A DNA stretch of 64,000 bases from Rhizobium sp. RU33A (GTDB taxonomy: Bacteria > Pseudomonadota > Alphaproteobacteria > Rhizobiales > Rhizobiaceae): positions 248,001 to 312,000 of the forward strand of contig NZ_FTMQ01000004.1 of assembly GCF_900156055.1 (NCBI RefSeq). The letters run 5' to 3'. Under the pieces are notes generated by a model. That model did no database searches. It saw nothing but the letters and a program-made list of their open reading frames with translations, and was not told where the DNA came from. A program made the translations under genes and the position numbers. This document shows, piece by piece, positions 22,975 through 31,357 of this stretch. Position 1 is the stretch's first letter, and each line of letters opens with the position of its first letter.

Positions 22975-23585
22975 CGAAGAAGCTCGGGGTCGCTCCCCTC
23001 ATCCACGAGACGGCACGGGTCGTGAATTCGACGCTTGGCCGCTACACGGAAGTCGCCGATCGTTGCCGCCTCGAAGACGTGGAAATGGGCGACTACTCCT
23101 ACATCATGCAGGACGGCTCCATCTGGTGTGCGACGGTCGGCAAGTTTGCCAACATCGCGGCCGCCGTGCGCATCAACGCGACCAACCATCCGACCTGGCG
23201 CCCAACGCTGCACCACTTCACCTATCGCGCGGCGGACTATTTCGACGGTGCCGAGAACGATCACGACTTCTTCGCCTGGCGTCGCGAAAACCGCGTCGTG
23301 ATCGGCCATGACGTCTGGATCGGTCACGGGGCAACTGTCTTGCCAGGCGTCACCGTTGGCGACGGTGCGGTGATCGGCGCCGGCGCCGTCGTGTCACGCG
23401 ATGTAGCCCCCTACACAATCGTCGGTGGAGTCCCGGCCAGGCTCATCCGTGAACGATTTCCAAAGTCAGTTGCCGAACGCATGCAGGCGCTCGCCTGGTG
23501 GGACTGGGATCACGACCGGCTGTTCGCCGCACTCGACGATTTTCGTCACATGGACACTGAAGCTTTCCTCGAAAAATACGCCTAA
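22971..23585 (+). CDS. Phosphonate-operon hexapeptide-repeat acyltransferase
   Basis: The 204-residue protein has left-handed beta-helix hexads ('RVVNSTLGRYTEVADRCRLEDVEMGDYSYI', 'NRVVIGHDVWIGHGATVLPGVTVGDGAVIGAGAVV') and a C-terminal helix. It belongs to the xenobiotic/chloramphenicol acetyltransferase-like group found as a fixed member of many alphaproteobacterial phn operons. It may acetylate aminoalkylphosphonates, the job done by PhnO in E. coli, but that substrate is inferred. Its ATG overlaps the phnL stop; a 121-bp AT-rich gap with a possible new promoter follows. Confidence 0.85.
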   Translation: MTKKLGVAPLIHETARVVNSTLGRYTEVADRCRLEDVEMGDYSYIMQDGSIWCATVGKFANIAAAVRINATNHPTWRPTLHHFTYRAADYFDGAENDHDFFAWRRENRVVIGHDVWIGHGATVLPGVTVGDGAVIGAGAVVSRDVAPYTIVGGVPARLIRERFPKSVAERMQALAWWDWDHDRLFAALDDFRHMDTEAFLEKYA

Positions 23586-23622
23586 TCGCAAATATTTCAG
23601 AGGCTTACACAGTTTAACAAAT

Positions 23623-23651
23623 TCTACACAATTCTGACATTCCGGCTTCAC
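23623..23651 (+). promoter_or_regulatory. Possible Pho box upstream of phnC
   Basis: In the AT-rich 121-bp gap, CTGACAT (23634-23640) differs from the PhoB half-site CTGTCAT by one base. Weaker 7-mers TCTACAC and GCTTCAC lie 11 bp to either side, the right phase for a tandem Pho box. This would give phnC its own phosphate-starvation promoter. Confidence 0.4.
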
Positions 23652-23706
23652 GCACCAGCGTTAATGCATTCCCAGCACCGCAATCAATGACGGCGAAGGA
23701 AAGACG

Positions 23707-24564
23707 ATGCTCTTCAGGCTGGACAATCTCACCCGCCAGTTCGGGACAACCAAGGCCGTGGACTCGGTGACCCTCGAGATCCCCGCCGGCCAGATGGTTG
23801 GTGTGATCGGCCGTTCGGGCGCCGGCAAGTCGACACTGCTGCGCATGATCAACCGCCTGGTCGATCCGACCTCGGGCAGCATCCGTTTCGACGATCTCGA
23901 GATCTCCAATCTGCACGGCACGGCGCTGCGCAACTGGCAGCGCGACTGCGCCATGATCTTCCAGCAGTTCAACCTCGTGCCACGTCTCGACGTGCTGACG
24001 AATGTACTGCTTGGCCGCCTGAACCATCGGTCGACAACCCTTTCGATCCTCAACGTCTTCACCCGCGAAGAGCGCCTGATGGCGATCGCCGCCCTCGAGC
24101 GGCTCGGCATCGAGCAAACCGCCCTGCAGGCAGCCGGAACGCTATCCGGTGGCCAGCAGCAGCGCGTCGCGATTGCTCGCGCCCTGATGCAGTCACCGAA
24201 GATGATCCTCGCCGACGAGCCGATCGCCTCGCTCGACCCGTTGAACGCCAAGATCGTCATGGATGCGCTGCGCGACATCAACGAGCGCGAAGGCATCACC
24301 GTCATGACCAACCTGCACACGCTCGACACCGCCCGCAACTACTGCGAGCGCATCATCGGCATGGCGCGGGGCCGCGTCGTCTTCGACGGCACGCCAGCAG
24401 AGCTCACGGCCGAGGCAGTGCACGAAATCTACGGCGCCGACCAGCATGGTGCCGGCATCGATGAAACGATGACCTCGACGAGCATCAACATCGCGCATCA
24501 GGACAACGAACAACGCAAGATCCCATCCGCTGGCCTGCGCCCTCTCGCCGTTGCCGAGGCCTGA
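23707..24564 (+). CDS. phnC: Phosphonate ABC transporter ATP-binding protein PhnC
   Basis: The 285-residue protein has Walker [10 protein letters not shown] (35-43), '[23 protein letters not shown]' (Q-loop with the PhnC-type insertion), signature '[17 protein letters not shown]' and Walker B '[13 protein letters not shown]'. The C-terminal 35 residues are a less conserved extension. It powers phosphonate import with PhnD and the two PhnE proteins downstream. An AAGGAAAGACG site precedes the ATG. Confidence 0.94.
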   Translation: MLFRLDNLTRQFGTTKAVDSVTLEIPAGQMVGVIGRSGAGKSTLLRMINRLVDPTSGSIRFDDLEISNLHGTALRNWQRDCAMIFQQFNLVPRLDVLTNVLLGRLNHRSTTLSILNVFTREERLMAIAALERLGIEQTALQAAGTLSGGQQQRVAIARALMQSPKMILADEPIASLDPLNAKIVMDALRDINEREGITVMTNLHTLDTARNYCERIIGMARGRVVFDGTPAELTAEAVHEIYGADQHGAGIDETMTSTSINIAHQDNEQRKIPSAGLRPLAVAEA

Positions 24565-24642
24565 GCCACGAAGATCGCTGGCCCTGCGACAAGGGCAATA
24601 CCGCAAGACATTCCCTCATCCTACGAAACAGGAGATGCACTC

Positions 24643-25548
24643 ATGTTGAAGAAGACCCTGCTCGCCACGGCGGCTCTCGTTGCTCTGGCTTCCAGCGTTC
24701 ACGCCGAAGACCTCAAGGAATTCCGCATCGGCATTCTCGGTGGCGAAAACGAAGCCGACCGTCTGCGCAATTTCCAGTGCATGACCGAAAAGCTTCCGGC
24801 CGCTCTCGGCGTCGAGAAGGTCTCGCTCTTCCCGGCCGCCGATTATGATGGCGTCGTTCAGGGCCTGCTTGGTGGCACGCTCGATTACGCCGAGCTCGGC
24901 GCTTCTGCCTTCGCCAAGGTCTACCTCGCCAAGGAAGACGCCGTAGAGCCGATCCTGACCACCGTCCAGACCGACGGCTCCAGCGGCTACTACTCGATTA
25001 TGGTTGCCCGCAAGGATTCGGGCATCACCAAGATCGAAGACGTCAAGGGCAAGAAGCTTGGCTACGCCGATCCGGACTCGACCTCCGGCTACCTCGTCCC
25101 CCTCGTCACCCTGCCGGAAGCCCTCGGCGCTCCGGTCGACCAGGTCGTCGCCTCCACCGGCTTCGGCGGCGGCCATGAGAACCTGGTTCTCGAAGTCGTC
25201 AAGGGCACCTTCGACGTCGGCACCACCTGGGGTTCGGGCGTTGGCGATTTCAAGGACGGTTACTCTTCTGGCAACCTGCGCAAGATGGTCGACAAGGGCG
25301 TCCTGAACATGGACGACCTCGTCGAAGTCTGGAAGTCCCCGCTGATCCCGAACGGCCCGATCGTTGTCCGCACCTCGATGAACGACGACATGAAGACCAA
25401 ATTCAAGCAGTTCATGGTCGATCTTCCGAAGTCTGATCCGGCCTGCTTCTCGGCAGTCCAGGGGGGCGACTTCTCGGGCTACACCGAAGTCAACGTCGAC
25501 TTCTACAAGCCGATCATCGACGCCCGCAAGGCAACCATCGGCGGCTGA
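24643..25548 (+). CDS. phnD: Periplasmic phosphonate-binding protein PhnD
   Basis: The 301-residue protein has a cleavable signal peptide (MLKKTLLATAALVALASSVHA, cut before ED). Then come the PhnD-family motifs 'FRIGILGGENEADRLRNFQCMTEKL', 'YAELGASAFAKVY' and 'GYADPDSTSGYLVPL', which line the phosphonate pocket. It delivers phosphonates to PhnE. An AGGAGAT site precedes it. A strong hairpin follows the stop, which could raise its level relative to the membrane subunits. Confidence 0.95.
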   Translation: MLKKTLLATAALVALASSVHAEDLKEFRIGILGGENEADRLRNFQCMTEKLPAALGVEKVSLFPAADYDGVVQGLLGGTLDYAELGASAFAKVYLAKEDAVEPILTTVQTDGSSGYYSIMVARKDSGITKIEDVKGKKLGYADPDSTSGYLVPLVTLPEALGAPVDQVVASTGFGGGHENLVLEVVKGTFDVGTTWGSGVGDFKDGYSSGNLRKMVDKGVLNMDDLVEVWKSPLIPNGPIVVRTSMNDDMKTKFKQFMVDLPKSDPACFSAVQGGDFSGYTEVNVDFYKPIIDARKATIGG

Positions 25549-25567
25549 TCGCTGACGAAACCAATAG

Positions 25568-25599
25568 GACCGCCGGCCGGGACACCGCCGGCGGTCTTT
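25568..25599 (+). other. Intercistronic hairpin between phnD and phnE
   Basis: GACCGCCGGC (25568-25577) pairs perfectly with GCCGGCGGTC (25587-25596), then TTTCC. The short T run suggests partial termination or 3'-end protection of the phnD message, with read-through to phnE. Confidence 0.65.
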
Positions 25600-25630
25600 C
25601 CTTGAAGTCTTTTCCAAAGGATTTGCGGTG

Positions 25631-26593
25631 ATGGCCATGACGGCGACACAGCCCACCCTGAGCGAGCGCGGCGCAGTCGTCGAGCGCCATTGGCAGGAAC
25701 TGGCGGCGAAACGGCGCATCTATACCGGCCTTGGCGCGGTGATCCTGCTCCTCGCCGTGACCGGTTCGCTCTGGTTCGCCAACGACACCAATGCCGGCAA
25801 GTTTTTCGACCGCCTGCCCTACCTTTTTGACTTCGTGGGCGAACTCGTCCCCCGCGACGGTTGGGAGATCTGGCGGGCCCTGTTCGACCTGCCCTCCCCC
25901 TATGACGACGGCAGCTTGAAATACAATTATCCGGAGGGTCGGTTCTACATCACCGACAGCCTCTACATCCCCGAATACTTCCACAAGATGCTGGAGACGG
26001 TGAACATCGCGCTCCTGTCCACCGTGATCGCGATGATCTTCGGCTATGCGCTCGCCTTCCTTGCAGCCAAGAACACCATGCCGAGCGCCTGGATCCGCTG
26101 GCCGGTGCGCCGTTTCATGGAGATCTTGCGCGCCTTTCCGGAAGTGGTCATCGCAGGTTTCTTCCTGGCCATCCTTTCGCTTGGTCCCATCCCTGCGATC
26201 ATCGCGGTGACGATCCACACGATCGGCGCACTCGGCAAGATGTTCTTCGAAGTCATTGAGAATGCCGACATGCGGCCGGACGAAGGTCTGCGAGCCGTCG
26301 GCGCCAACTGGTTCGAGCGCGTCTGGTTTGCCATCACGCCTCAGGTCATGCCGAATTTCATGAGCTACTTCCTGCTGCGCATAGAAATCAACGTACGCGC
26401 CTCGACGATCATTGGCGCAGTCGGCGGGGGCGGCATCGGCGAAGCCTTGCGCCTTTCCATCGGTCAGGGCCACGAGGCCAAGACGCTCGCAATCATCCTG
26501 CTGCTTTTGTCGACAGTCATCGCTGTCGACCAGTTCTCCGCATGGCTGCGCCGCAAGCTCGTCGGCGAGCAGTCTTTCCAGTCGGTCACGTGA
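25631..26593 (+). CDS. phnE: Phosphonate ABC transporter permease PhnE (first copy)
   Basis: The ATG at 25631 follows an AAAGGA site; an in-frame GTG lies one codon earlier. The 320 residues contain an N-terminal membrane anchor (near 33-50), a periplasmic loop and a five-segment permease core with 'EILRAFPEVVIAGFFLAILSLGPIPAII' and the coupling region 'EGLRAVGANWFERVWFAITPQVMPNF'. 'INVRASTIIGAVGGGGIGEAL' is the PhnE signature. It forms a heterodimeric channel with the second PhnE, whose gene starts 7 bp later. Confidence 0.92.
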   Translation: MAMTATQPTLSERGAVVERHWQELAAKRRIYTGLGAVILLLAVTGSLWFANDTNAGKFFDRLPYLFDFVGELVPRDGWEIWRALFDLPSPYDDGSLKYNYPEGRFYITDSLYIPEYFHKMLETVNIALLSTVIAMIFGYALAFLAAKNTMPSAWIRWPVRRFMEILRAFPEVVIAGFFLAILSLGPIPAIIAVTIHTIGALGKMFFEVIENADMRPDEGLRAVGANWFERVWFAITPQVMPNFMSYFLLRIEINVRASTIIGAVGGGGIGEALRLSIGQGHEAKTLAIILLLLSTVIAVDQFSAWLRRKLVGEQSFQSVT

Positions 26594-26600
26594 GGTTTCG

Positions 26601-28127
26601 ATGTCCATGATGAACGCTGCCGAACTGAACCGTCTGGCCGAACGCTATCCGCAGGTGCTGGAGCGCAGCCTCTGGCAACGCTACCGCATTCCAGCTTCGC
26701 TTGGCATTCTGACCTTCTACTTCCTCTTTTGCTGGTGGTTCTTCGCCATCGGCAAAACGATGTCGGAGGCCAATTGGGGCATCGCCGGCAACTACCTTGC
26801 CGACTGGGTCTCCTATGAGATACGCCCGGAATTCGACATCGACCGCGACGGGGCCTTGACGATCAATTATCCGCGCTTCGATCCCATCGGACCAAACCCG
26901 AACCCGGACTGGATCGAGACGAAACGCGAAACGATCACCCGGTCCGAACCGCAGCCCCCTGCAGCAGCCGCGCCGGCCCCGGCAACCTCCACGCCGAACT
27001 CGACATTCAGCTTCATGGCGTCCCCGAATCCGCAGGCATCAACTGCGACCTCGGGTACCGAGACCAATGTCGCCACAGCGCAAGCAACCTCCGAGGAAGT
27101 GATCACCGAAGCACAGGTGGCACTCTCCGGCACGGCCCGTATCGACATTGCCGGTGATCGCGTCACACTTGTTCGCGGCGAAGAAACGGTGAGCCTGTTG
27201 CTCGATCCCGCCAGGGACACCGTGACGGTCGAAGGCGCACGTCCCGACTGGGTGGAACAGCGCCTCGAAGGCGGCCGCGTAATCGCCTATTTCGGCTCGG
27301 CCGGCTGGCTCGACGTCTCCTCGGATCGCGTCCGCGTCCGCAAACGCTTCTTCGGCTGGGAAAATTTCATCTTTGATACCAACTCGCCCTTCTTCGGCCT
27401 CTCATCGGGTGAAGTCTGGCAGACAATAACCTCCGGCGAACGAATCGATCCGAAGATGAGCAATCTGGCACTCGCCTGGAACAACATTCTGTATAATGCC
27501 TCCTGGCAGCATCTCGACGTCTGGACGAAGCTCCTGCAGACCATCGTCATGGCCTTCATGGGCACGCTGCTCGCCATGCTGGTCGCCTTCCCGCTCTCCT
27601 TCATTGCGGCGCGCAACATCACCCGCAACCGGCCGGTCAACCAGATCACCAAGCGCTTCTTCGACTTCGTTCGGTCGGTCGACATGCTGATCTGGGCGCT
27701 GTTCTTCACCCGCGCCTTTGGCCCTGGGCCGCTTGCCGGCATCTCGGCAATCTTCGTCACTGACACCGGCACGCTCGGCAAGCTTTATGCCGAGGCGCTG
27801 GAAAACATCGACGATAAGCAGCGCGAGGGGGTGAAGTCTGTCGGAGCGCCGGCAGCGGCCGTCCAGCGCTTCGGTGTACTGCCGCAGGTGATGCCGGTTT
27901 TTGCCTCCCAGGCCCTCTATTTCTGGGAATCGAACACACGATCGGCAACCATCATCGGCGCGGTCGGCGCAGGTGGCATCGGCCTCAAACTCTGGGAAGC
28001 CATGCGCACCAATTCCGACTGGGAAAATGTCGCCTACATGGTGCTCCTGATCTTGATCGTGGTGTTCCTATTCGACGGCATCTCCAATAGCCTGCGCTCC
28101 CGCCTAATGGGCAAGAGCCGCCACTGA
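26601..28127 (+). CDS. phnE: Phosphonate ABC transporter permease PhnE (second copy, with large periplasmic insertion)
   Basis: The ATG at 26601 gives 508 residues, far above the usual 260-320. Residues 33-52 are a first membrane helix. Residues about 53-305 then form a periplasmic insertion with a Pro/Ala/Thr/Ser-rich linker (115-165) and a beta-rich part ('GTARIDIAGDRVTLVRGEETVSLLL'). From 310 on it is a standard PhnE core: 'FDFVRSVDMLIWALFFTRAFGPGPLAGISAI', 'EGVKSVGAPAAAVQRFGVLPQVMP', 'NTRSATIIGAVGAGGIG'. The core shows it is the partner of the first PhnE. The role of the insertion is unknown. Confidence 0.9.
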   Translation: MSMMNAAELNRLAERYPQVLERSLWQRYRIPASLGILTFYFLFCWWFFAIGKTMSEANWGIAGNYLADWVSYEIRPEFDIDRDGALTINYPRFDPIGPNPNPDWIETKRETITRSEPQPPAAAAPAPATSTPNSTFSFMASPNPQASTATSGTETNVATAQATSEEVITEAQVALSGTARIDIAGDRVTLVRGEETVSLLLDPARDTVTVEGARPDWVEQRLEGGRVIAYFGSAGWLDVSSDRVRVRKRFFGWENFIFDTNSPFFGLSSGEVWQTITSGERIDPKMSNLALAWNNILYNASWQHLDVWTKLLQTIVMAFMGTLLAMLVAFPLSFIAARNITRNRPVNQITKRFFDFVRSVDMLIWALFFTRAFGPGPLAGISAIFVTDTGTLGKLYAEALENIDDKQREGVKSVGAPAAAVQRFGVLPQVMPVFASQALYFWESNTRSATIIGAVGAGGIGLKLWEAMRTNSDWENVAYMVLLILIVVFLFDGISNSLRSRLMGKSRH

Positions 28128-28135
28128 TTCTTAAG

Positions 28136-28158
28136 GGCGCGGGGTCCGTTTCCGCGCC
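28136..28158 (+). other. GC-rich hairpin between phnE and the DUF1045 gene
   Basis: GGCGCGG (28136-28142) pairs with CCGCGCC (28152-28158). No U-tract follows. It lies 8 bp after the permease stop and 22 bp before the next start, so it may modulate read-through or processing. Confidence 0.4.
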
Positions 28159-28180
28159 ACTACACACGAAAGACATACCC

Positions 28181-28882
28181 TTGCGTTACGCCCTATACTT
28201 CGCACCCTGCGCCGACGCACCGCTGAGCCAGACGGCAGCGGCTTGGCTGGGACGCGATGCCTTCACCGGGATTGAACATCCAAGAACGGCCGAAACGGAT
28301 TTTCCGGCGGAAGAACTGGATGCCCTGACGGCCGATCCCCGGCGATACGGCTTTCACGCGACGCTCAAGGCGCCCTTTCACCTGGCCGAAGGCGTGAGCG
28401 AAGCTGATTTGCTTGCCGAGTTTGCCGCGTTCGCCGCGAAAACGGTGGCCTTCGAAGTCCCCTCGGTTATCGTCGGCCAGCTTGGGCCGTTCTTCGCCCT
28501 GGTTCCCGAGACACTTCATCCGCCGCTGCAGCAATTCGCAGCCGATGTCGTAGAAACCTTCGAGCCCTTCCGCGCCCCGCTCTCCGAAGCGGATGTCGCA
28601 AGGCGCAAGCCGGACAGCCTGCCTCCGCGCCAGCGCGAAAACCTGATGCGCTGGAGCTATCCTTATGTCTTTGACGAGTTCCGTTTCCACATGACGTTGA
28701 CCGGGCCTGTATCCGACGCCCAGTCGCCTGCCATGGCCAATGTGCTCAACCTCCGCTTCGCCGAATTCAACGGCCGCCCCCTCCGGATCGATGGCCTCGC
28801 GCTCTTTATTGAGCCTGAGCGTGGCGCCCCCTTCCTTGTCCATTCATGGCTGCCTTTAAAGGCAGCCCAACAAAACGGCTGA
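28181..28882 (+). CDS. DUF1045 phosphonate-operon protein, 2H-phosphoesterase fold
   Basis: The 233-residue product carries two H-x-T-L motifs, H59-A-T-L and H170-M-T-L, the catalytic pair of the two-histidine phosphoesterase superfamily, which opens cyclic phosphates. The family occurs mainly in phn operons. No phnP-like metal phosphodiesterase is present in this cluster, so this protein is a good candidate for opening the ribose 1,2-cyclic phosphate intermediate; that is inference. The start is TTG: the conserved 'MRYALYFAP' opening begins there and no ATG lies nearby. The stop is 4 bp before phnM. Confidence 0.85.
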   Translation: MRYALYFAPCADAPLSQTAAAWLGRDAFTGIEHPRTAETDFPAEELDALTADPRRYGFHATLKAPFHLAEGVSEADLLAEFAAFAAKTVAFEVPSVIVGQLGPFFALVPETLHPPLQQFAADVVETFEPFRAPLSEADVARRKPDSLPPRQRENLMRWSYPYVFDEFRFHMTLTGPVSDAQSPAMANVLNLRFAEFNGRPLRIDGLALFIEPERGAPFLVHSWLPLKAAQQNG

Positions 28883-28886
28883 CCCC

Positions 28887-30023
28887 ATGTCCGAACAGAT
28901 CTTTTCCAACGCCCGCATCGTTCTCGAAGACCGGATCCTAGACGGAAGCGTCGTGATCCGTGACGGTCGTGTTGCCGCGATCGACGAGGGTTCGAGCCGC
29001 AGCGGCGAGGACTTCGGCGGCGATTATCTGATCCCCGGCCTGGTCGAGCTCCACACGGATCACCTGGAATCACACTATTCCCCCCGCCCCGGCGTGCGCT
29101 GGCACATGACCTCGGCCATTCAGGCCCATGATGCGCAGATCGTCACCTCGGGCATCACCACCGTCTTCGATTGCCTGCGCATGGGCTCCGACGAGGACGG
29201 CGGCTTCGACAAGGGCGAGATGCGCGACATGGCAGACGCCATTCAGGCCGCGGAACGGGACGACAGGCTCAGGGCCGAGCACCTGATCCACCTGCGCTGC
29301 GAGGTCGCCTCCGACAACGTGCTTGAGCATTTCGCTGACTTCGAGAACGATCCGCATGTGCGTCTCGTCTCGTTGATGGACCATTCGCCGGGCCAGCGTC
29401 AGTTTCAGACGATGGAACAGTACACACTCTACTACAAAACCAAGCGTGGCCTGACTGACGAGCAGTTCGCCCGCTTCGTCGAAAGCCGGCTTTCGCTCTC
29501 CGAGCGTTATTCAGCCCTGCATCGCGACACTCTCGCCAGGTCCTGCGCCGGGCGCGGTATCACGGTCGCAAGCCATGACGACGCGACGCTGGCCCATGTC
29601 GAAGAGGCCAAGGGACACGGCGTCAAGCTCGCCGAATTCCCGACCAGCATCGAAGCCGCCGAAGCCTCGCACCAGTCGGGCATGAGCGTGCTCATGGGCG
29701 CCCCCAACGTTGTCCGCGGTAAATCGCATTCCGGCAACATCGCCGCCCGTGATCTGGCCAAGCGCGGTGTGCTCGACGTCCTCTCGTCCGATTACGTGCC
29801 GCTGAGCCTGCTGCATGCGAGCTTCGTGCTGGCCGACGAGATCGACGGCATCTCTCTGCCCCAGGCGATCGCCATGGTGACGGCGACGCCCGCGCGGACG
29901 GTGAGCCTTGACGACCGTGGGCGGATCGCCCCGGGCCTTCGCGCAGATCTCGTGCGTGTGCGCCGTGACGAAGGCGTGCCAGTGATCCGCGCCGTGTGGC
30001 GAGAAGGGCGGCGGGTCGCGTGA
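28887..30023 (+). CDS. phnM: Alpha-D-ribose 1-methylphosphonate 5-triphosphate diphosphatase PhnM
   Basis: The 378-residue amidohydrolase has the metal-binding 'VELHTDH' (H56 and H59), 'HLIHLRCEVASDN', 'SHDDATLAHVEEA' and 'VLSSDYVPLSLLHA', which together supply the binuclear site. PhnM removes pyrophosphate from ribose 1-phosphonate triphosphate before PhnJ acts. The family-typical 'GAPNVVRGKSHSGNIAA' is present. Its stop overlaps the phnN start by one base (TGATG). Confidence 0.95.
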   Translation: MSEQIFSNARIVLEDRILDGSVVIRDGRVAAIDEGSSRSGEDFGGDYLIPGLVELHTDHLESHYSPRPGVRWHMTSAIQAHDAQIVTSGITTVFDCLRMGSDEDGGFDKGEMRDMADAIQAAERDDRLRAEHLIHLRCEVASDNVLEHFADFENDPHVRLVSLMDHSPGQRQFQTMEQYTLYYKTKRGLTDEQFARFVESRLSLSERYSALHRDTLARSCAGRGITVASHDDATLAHVEEAKGHGVKLAEFPTSIEAAEASHQSGMSVLMGAPNVVRGKSHSGNIAARDLAKRGVLDVLSSDYVPLSLLHASFVLADEIDGISLPQAIAMVTATPARTVSLDDRGRIAPGLRADLVRVRRDEGVPVIRAVWREGRRVA

Positions 30024-30616
30024 TGACGCACGCCGCATCAAACGCATCTTTGGAAAAAGCCACCGGAACTCTCGTCGTCGTCGTCGGCCCGAGCGGTGTG
30101 GGCAAGGACAGCCTCCTGGACATTGCCCGCCGACACTTCACCGACCGGGATGACGTCCGCTTCGTGCGACGGACCATTACGCGCCCAGAAGAGACCGGCG
30201 GCGAAGTCCATGACGCTGTCAGCCCCGAAACTTTCGAACGGCTTGTCAGCTCCGGAGCATTTGCCGTGAGCTGGAAGGCCCACGGCCTTGGCTACGGCAT
30301 TCCGCTCGATGTCCGTACGGACCTCGCTCAAGGACGCACGCTGATCGTCAACGGATCCCGCTCCGCCCTTGCAAGCGTGCACGCGGCCTTCCCCAATCTC
30401 GTGGTGGTCAATGTGACCGCACGCGCCGACGTGCTGGCAAAGCGCCTCGCAGCCCGCGGTCGCGAGACGACAGAGGAAATCGAAGCCCGCCTCACCCGAA
30501 CCACTGCCCCCCTCCCCGCAGATCTCACAGTCATCACCATCGACAACAGTGGTGATCTGGAACGGGCTGGCAACGAGCTTGTGCAAATGATCGAGGGATT
30601 TTTGCACACTGAGTGA
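30023..30616 (+). CDS. phnN: Ribose 1,5-bisphosphate phosphokinase PhnN
   Basis: The ATG at 30023 overlaps the phnM stop and gives 197 residues, the usual size. A guanylate-kinase-like fold is shown by the P-loop GPSGVGKDS (22-30), 'RRTITRPEETGGEVHDAVSPETFERLVSSGAFAVSWKAHGLGYGIP' and 'RGRETTEEIEARLTR'. It makes PRPP from ribose 1,5-bisphosphate, the last step of the C-P lyase route. It is the last gene of the operon and ends about 45 bp from the broken tRNA-Ser on the other strand. Confidence 0.93.
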   Translation: MTHAASNASLEKATGTLVVVVGPSGVGKDSLLDIARRHFTDRDDVRFVRRTITRPEETGGEVHDAVSPETFERLVSSGAFAVSWKAHGLGYGIPLDVRTDLAQGRTLIVNGSRSALASVHAAFPNLVVVNVTARADVLAKRLAARGRETTEEIEARLTRTTAPLPADLTVITIDNSGDLERAGNELVQMIEGFLHTE

Positions 30617-30661
30617 TGGTGAGCCCAGGTGGCCAAGCGCGACCGCGCACGATACCGACCC

Positions 30662-30735
30662 ATTCGAACCCACGATACCCTTGCGAGTATGCCGCATTTC
30701 GAGTGCGGTGCTTTCGACCACTCAGCCACCTCTCC
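30662..30735 (-). pseudogene. Truncated tRNA-Ser (anticodon CGA), 3' quarter missing
   Basis: Read on the minus strand from 30735: acceptor 5' strand GGAGAGG, D arm GCTGAGTGGTCGAAAGC, anticodon arm CCGCA-CTCGAAA-TGCGG (anticodon CGA), a long class II variable arm (ATACTC...GGGTAT), then the T-stem 5' strand and loop GTGGG-TTCGAAT. The expected CCCAC, acceptor CCTCTCC and CCA are absent; the sequence continues as GGGTCGG. The gene is therefore cut inside the T arm and cannot fold into a mature tRNA. UCG codons could still be read by tRNA-Ser(UGA). The break lies on the phn-cluster side. Confidence 0.85.
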
Positions 30736-30770
30736 GGTCACATTGGTCGGCGCTCAGTGGCGCGGGCTGT

Positions 30771-30799
30771 CTCATAGCGGCAACTCACCCCCCATGCAA
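30771..30799 (-). promoter_or_regulatory. Sigma-70-type promoter retained by the tRNA-Ser remnant
   Basis: On the minus strand, TTGCAT (30799-30794), a 17-bp spacer and TATGAG (30776-30771) lie 36 bp upstream of the tRNA 5' end, the usual distance. The promoter side of the tRNA is thus intact while the 3' end is lost. Confidence 0.55.
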
Positions 30800-30831
30800 G
30801 AGCGAATATGACGGTTTTTCCGGCTTTTGTC

Positions 30832-30860
30832 TTGACACCTAGAATGCCCTCACGTATGCG
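30832..30860 (+). promoter_or_regulatory. Sigma-70-type promoter for rplU-rpmA, with a 150-nt leader
   Basis: TTGACA (30832-30837), a 17-bp spacer and TATGCG (30855-30860). The leader to rplU is about 145 nt and contains a CCCCT-N4-AGGGG hairpin (30966-30979) flanked by GGTTCCG and CGGAAC segments that could pair. This could be an autoregulatory L21 leader, which is inference. Confidence 0.55.
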
Positions 30861-31009
30861 AGCCTCGACTAAAAGCGTGGGTGAACTGCGCCTTGTGTTC
30901 TTCGCGATACGCGAAGTTGAACTGGCGGAACGAAGGTTCCGCTCCTCCGACTGGCAAAAAGACGGCCCCTCGCAAGGGGAGAGCCGGAACGAACATGAAA
31001 GGATAAACA

Positions 31010-31324
31010 ATGTTCGCAGTCATCAAAACCGGCGGTAAGCAGTACCGCGTTAACGCCAACGACGTGCTGACCATCGAAAAGCTGGAAGCCGAAGCTGGTG
31101 CAACCATCGAATTCACCGAGATCCTGATCGTCGGCGAAGGCGAAACAGCGACCATCGGCGCGCCCTTCGTGGCTGGCGCCAAGGTCACGGCCGAAGTTGT
31201 CGAACAGATGCGTGGCAAGAAGGTCATCGCCTTTAAGAAGCGTCGTCGTCAGAACTCTAAGCGTTCGCGCGGCCATCGTCAGCACCACACTGTGGTGCGC
31301 ATCACCGATATCGTCGCAGCCTGA
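31010..31324 (+). CDS. rplU: 50S ribosomal protein L21
   Basis: The 104-residue protein starts '[30 protein letters not shown]' and holds the L21 signature '[31 protein letters not shown]'. It binds 23S rRNA in the large subunit. An AAAGGATAAAC site precedes the ATG. It forms the conserved rplU-rpmA pair with the gene 33 bp downstream. Confidence 0.98.
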   Translation: MFAVIKTGGKQYRVNANDVLTIEKLEAEAGATIEFTEILIVGEGETATIGAPFVAGAKVTAEVVEQMRGKKVIAFKKRRRQNSKRSRGHRQHHTVVRITDIVAA

Positions 31325-31357
31325 AACGCTGATAACTAGGTTTAAAGGAGCAATCCA

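Noticed and set aside
30617-30661. A second tRNA fragment beside the broken tRNA-Ser
   Set aside because: A GCCCAGGTGGCC stretch resembles a tRNA-Leu 5' end, but no D, anticodon or T arm follows.
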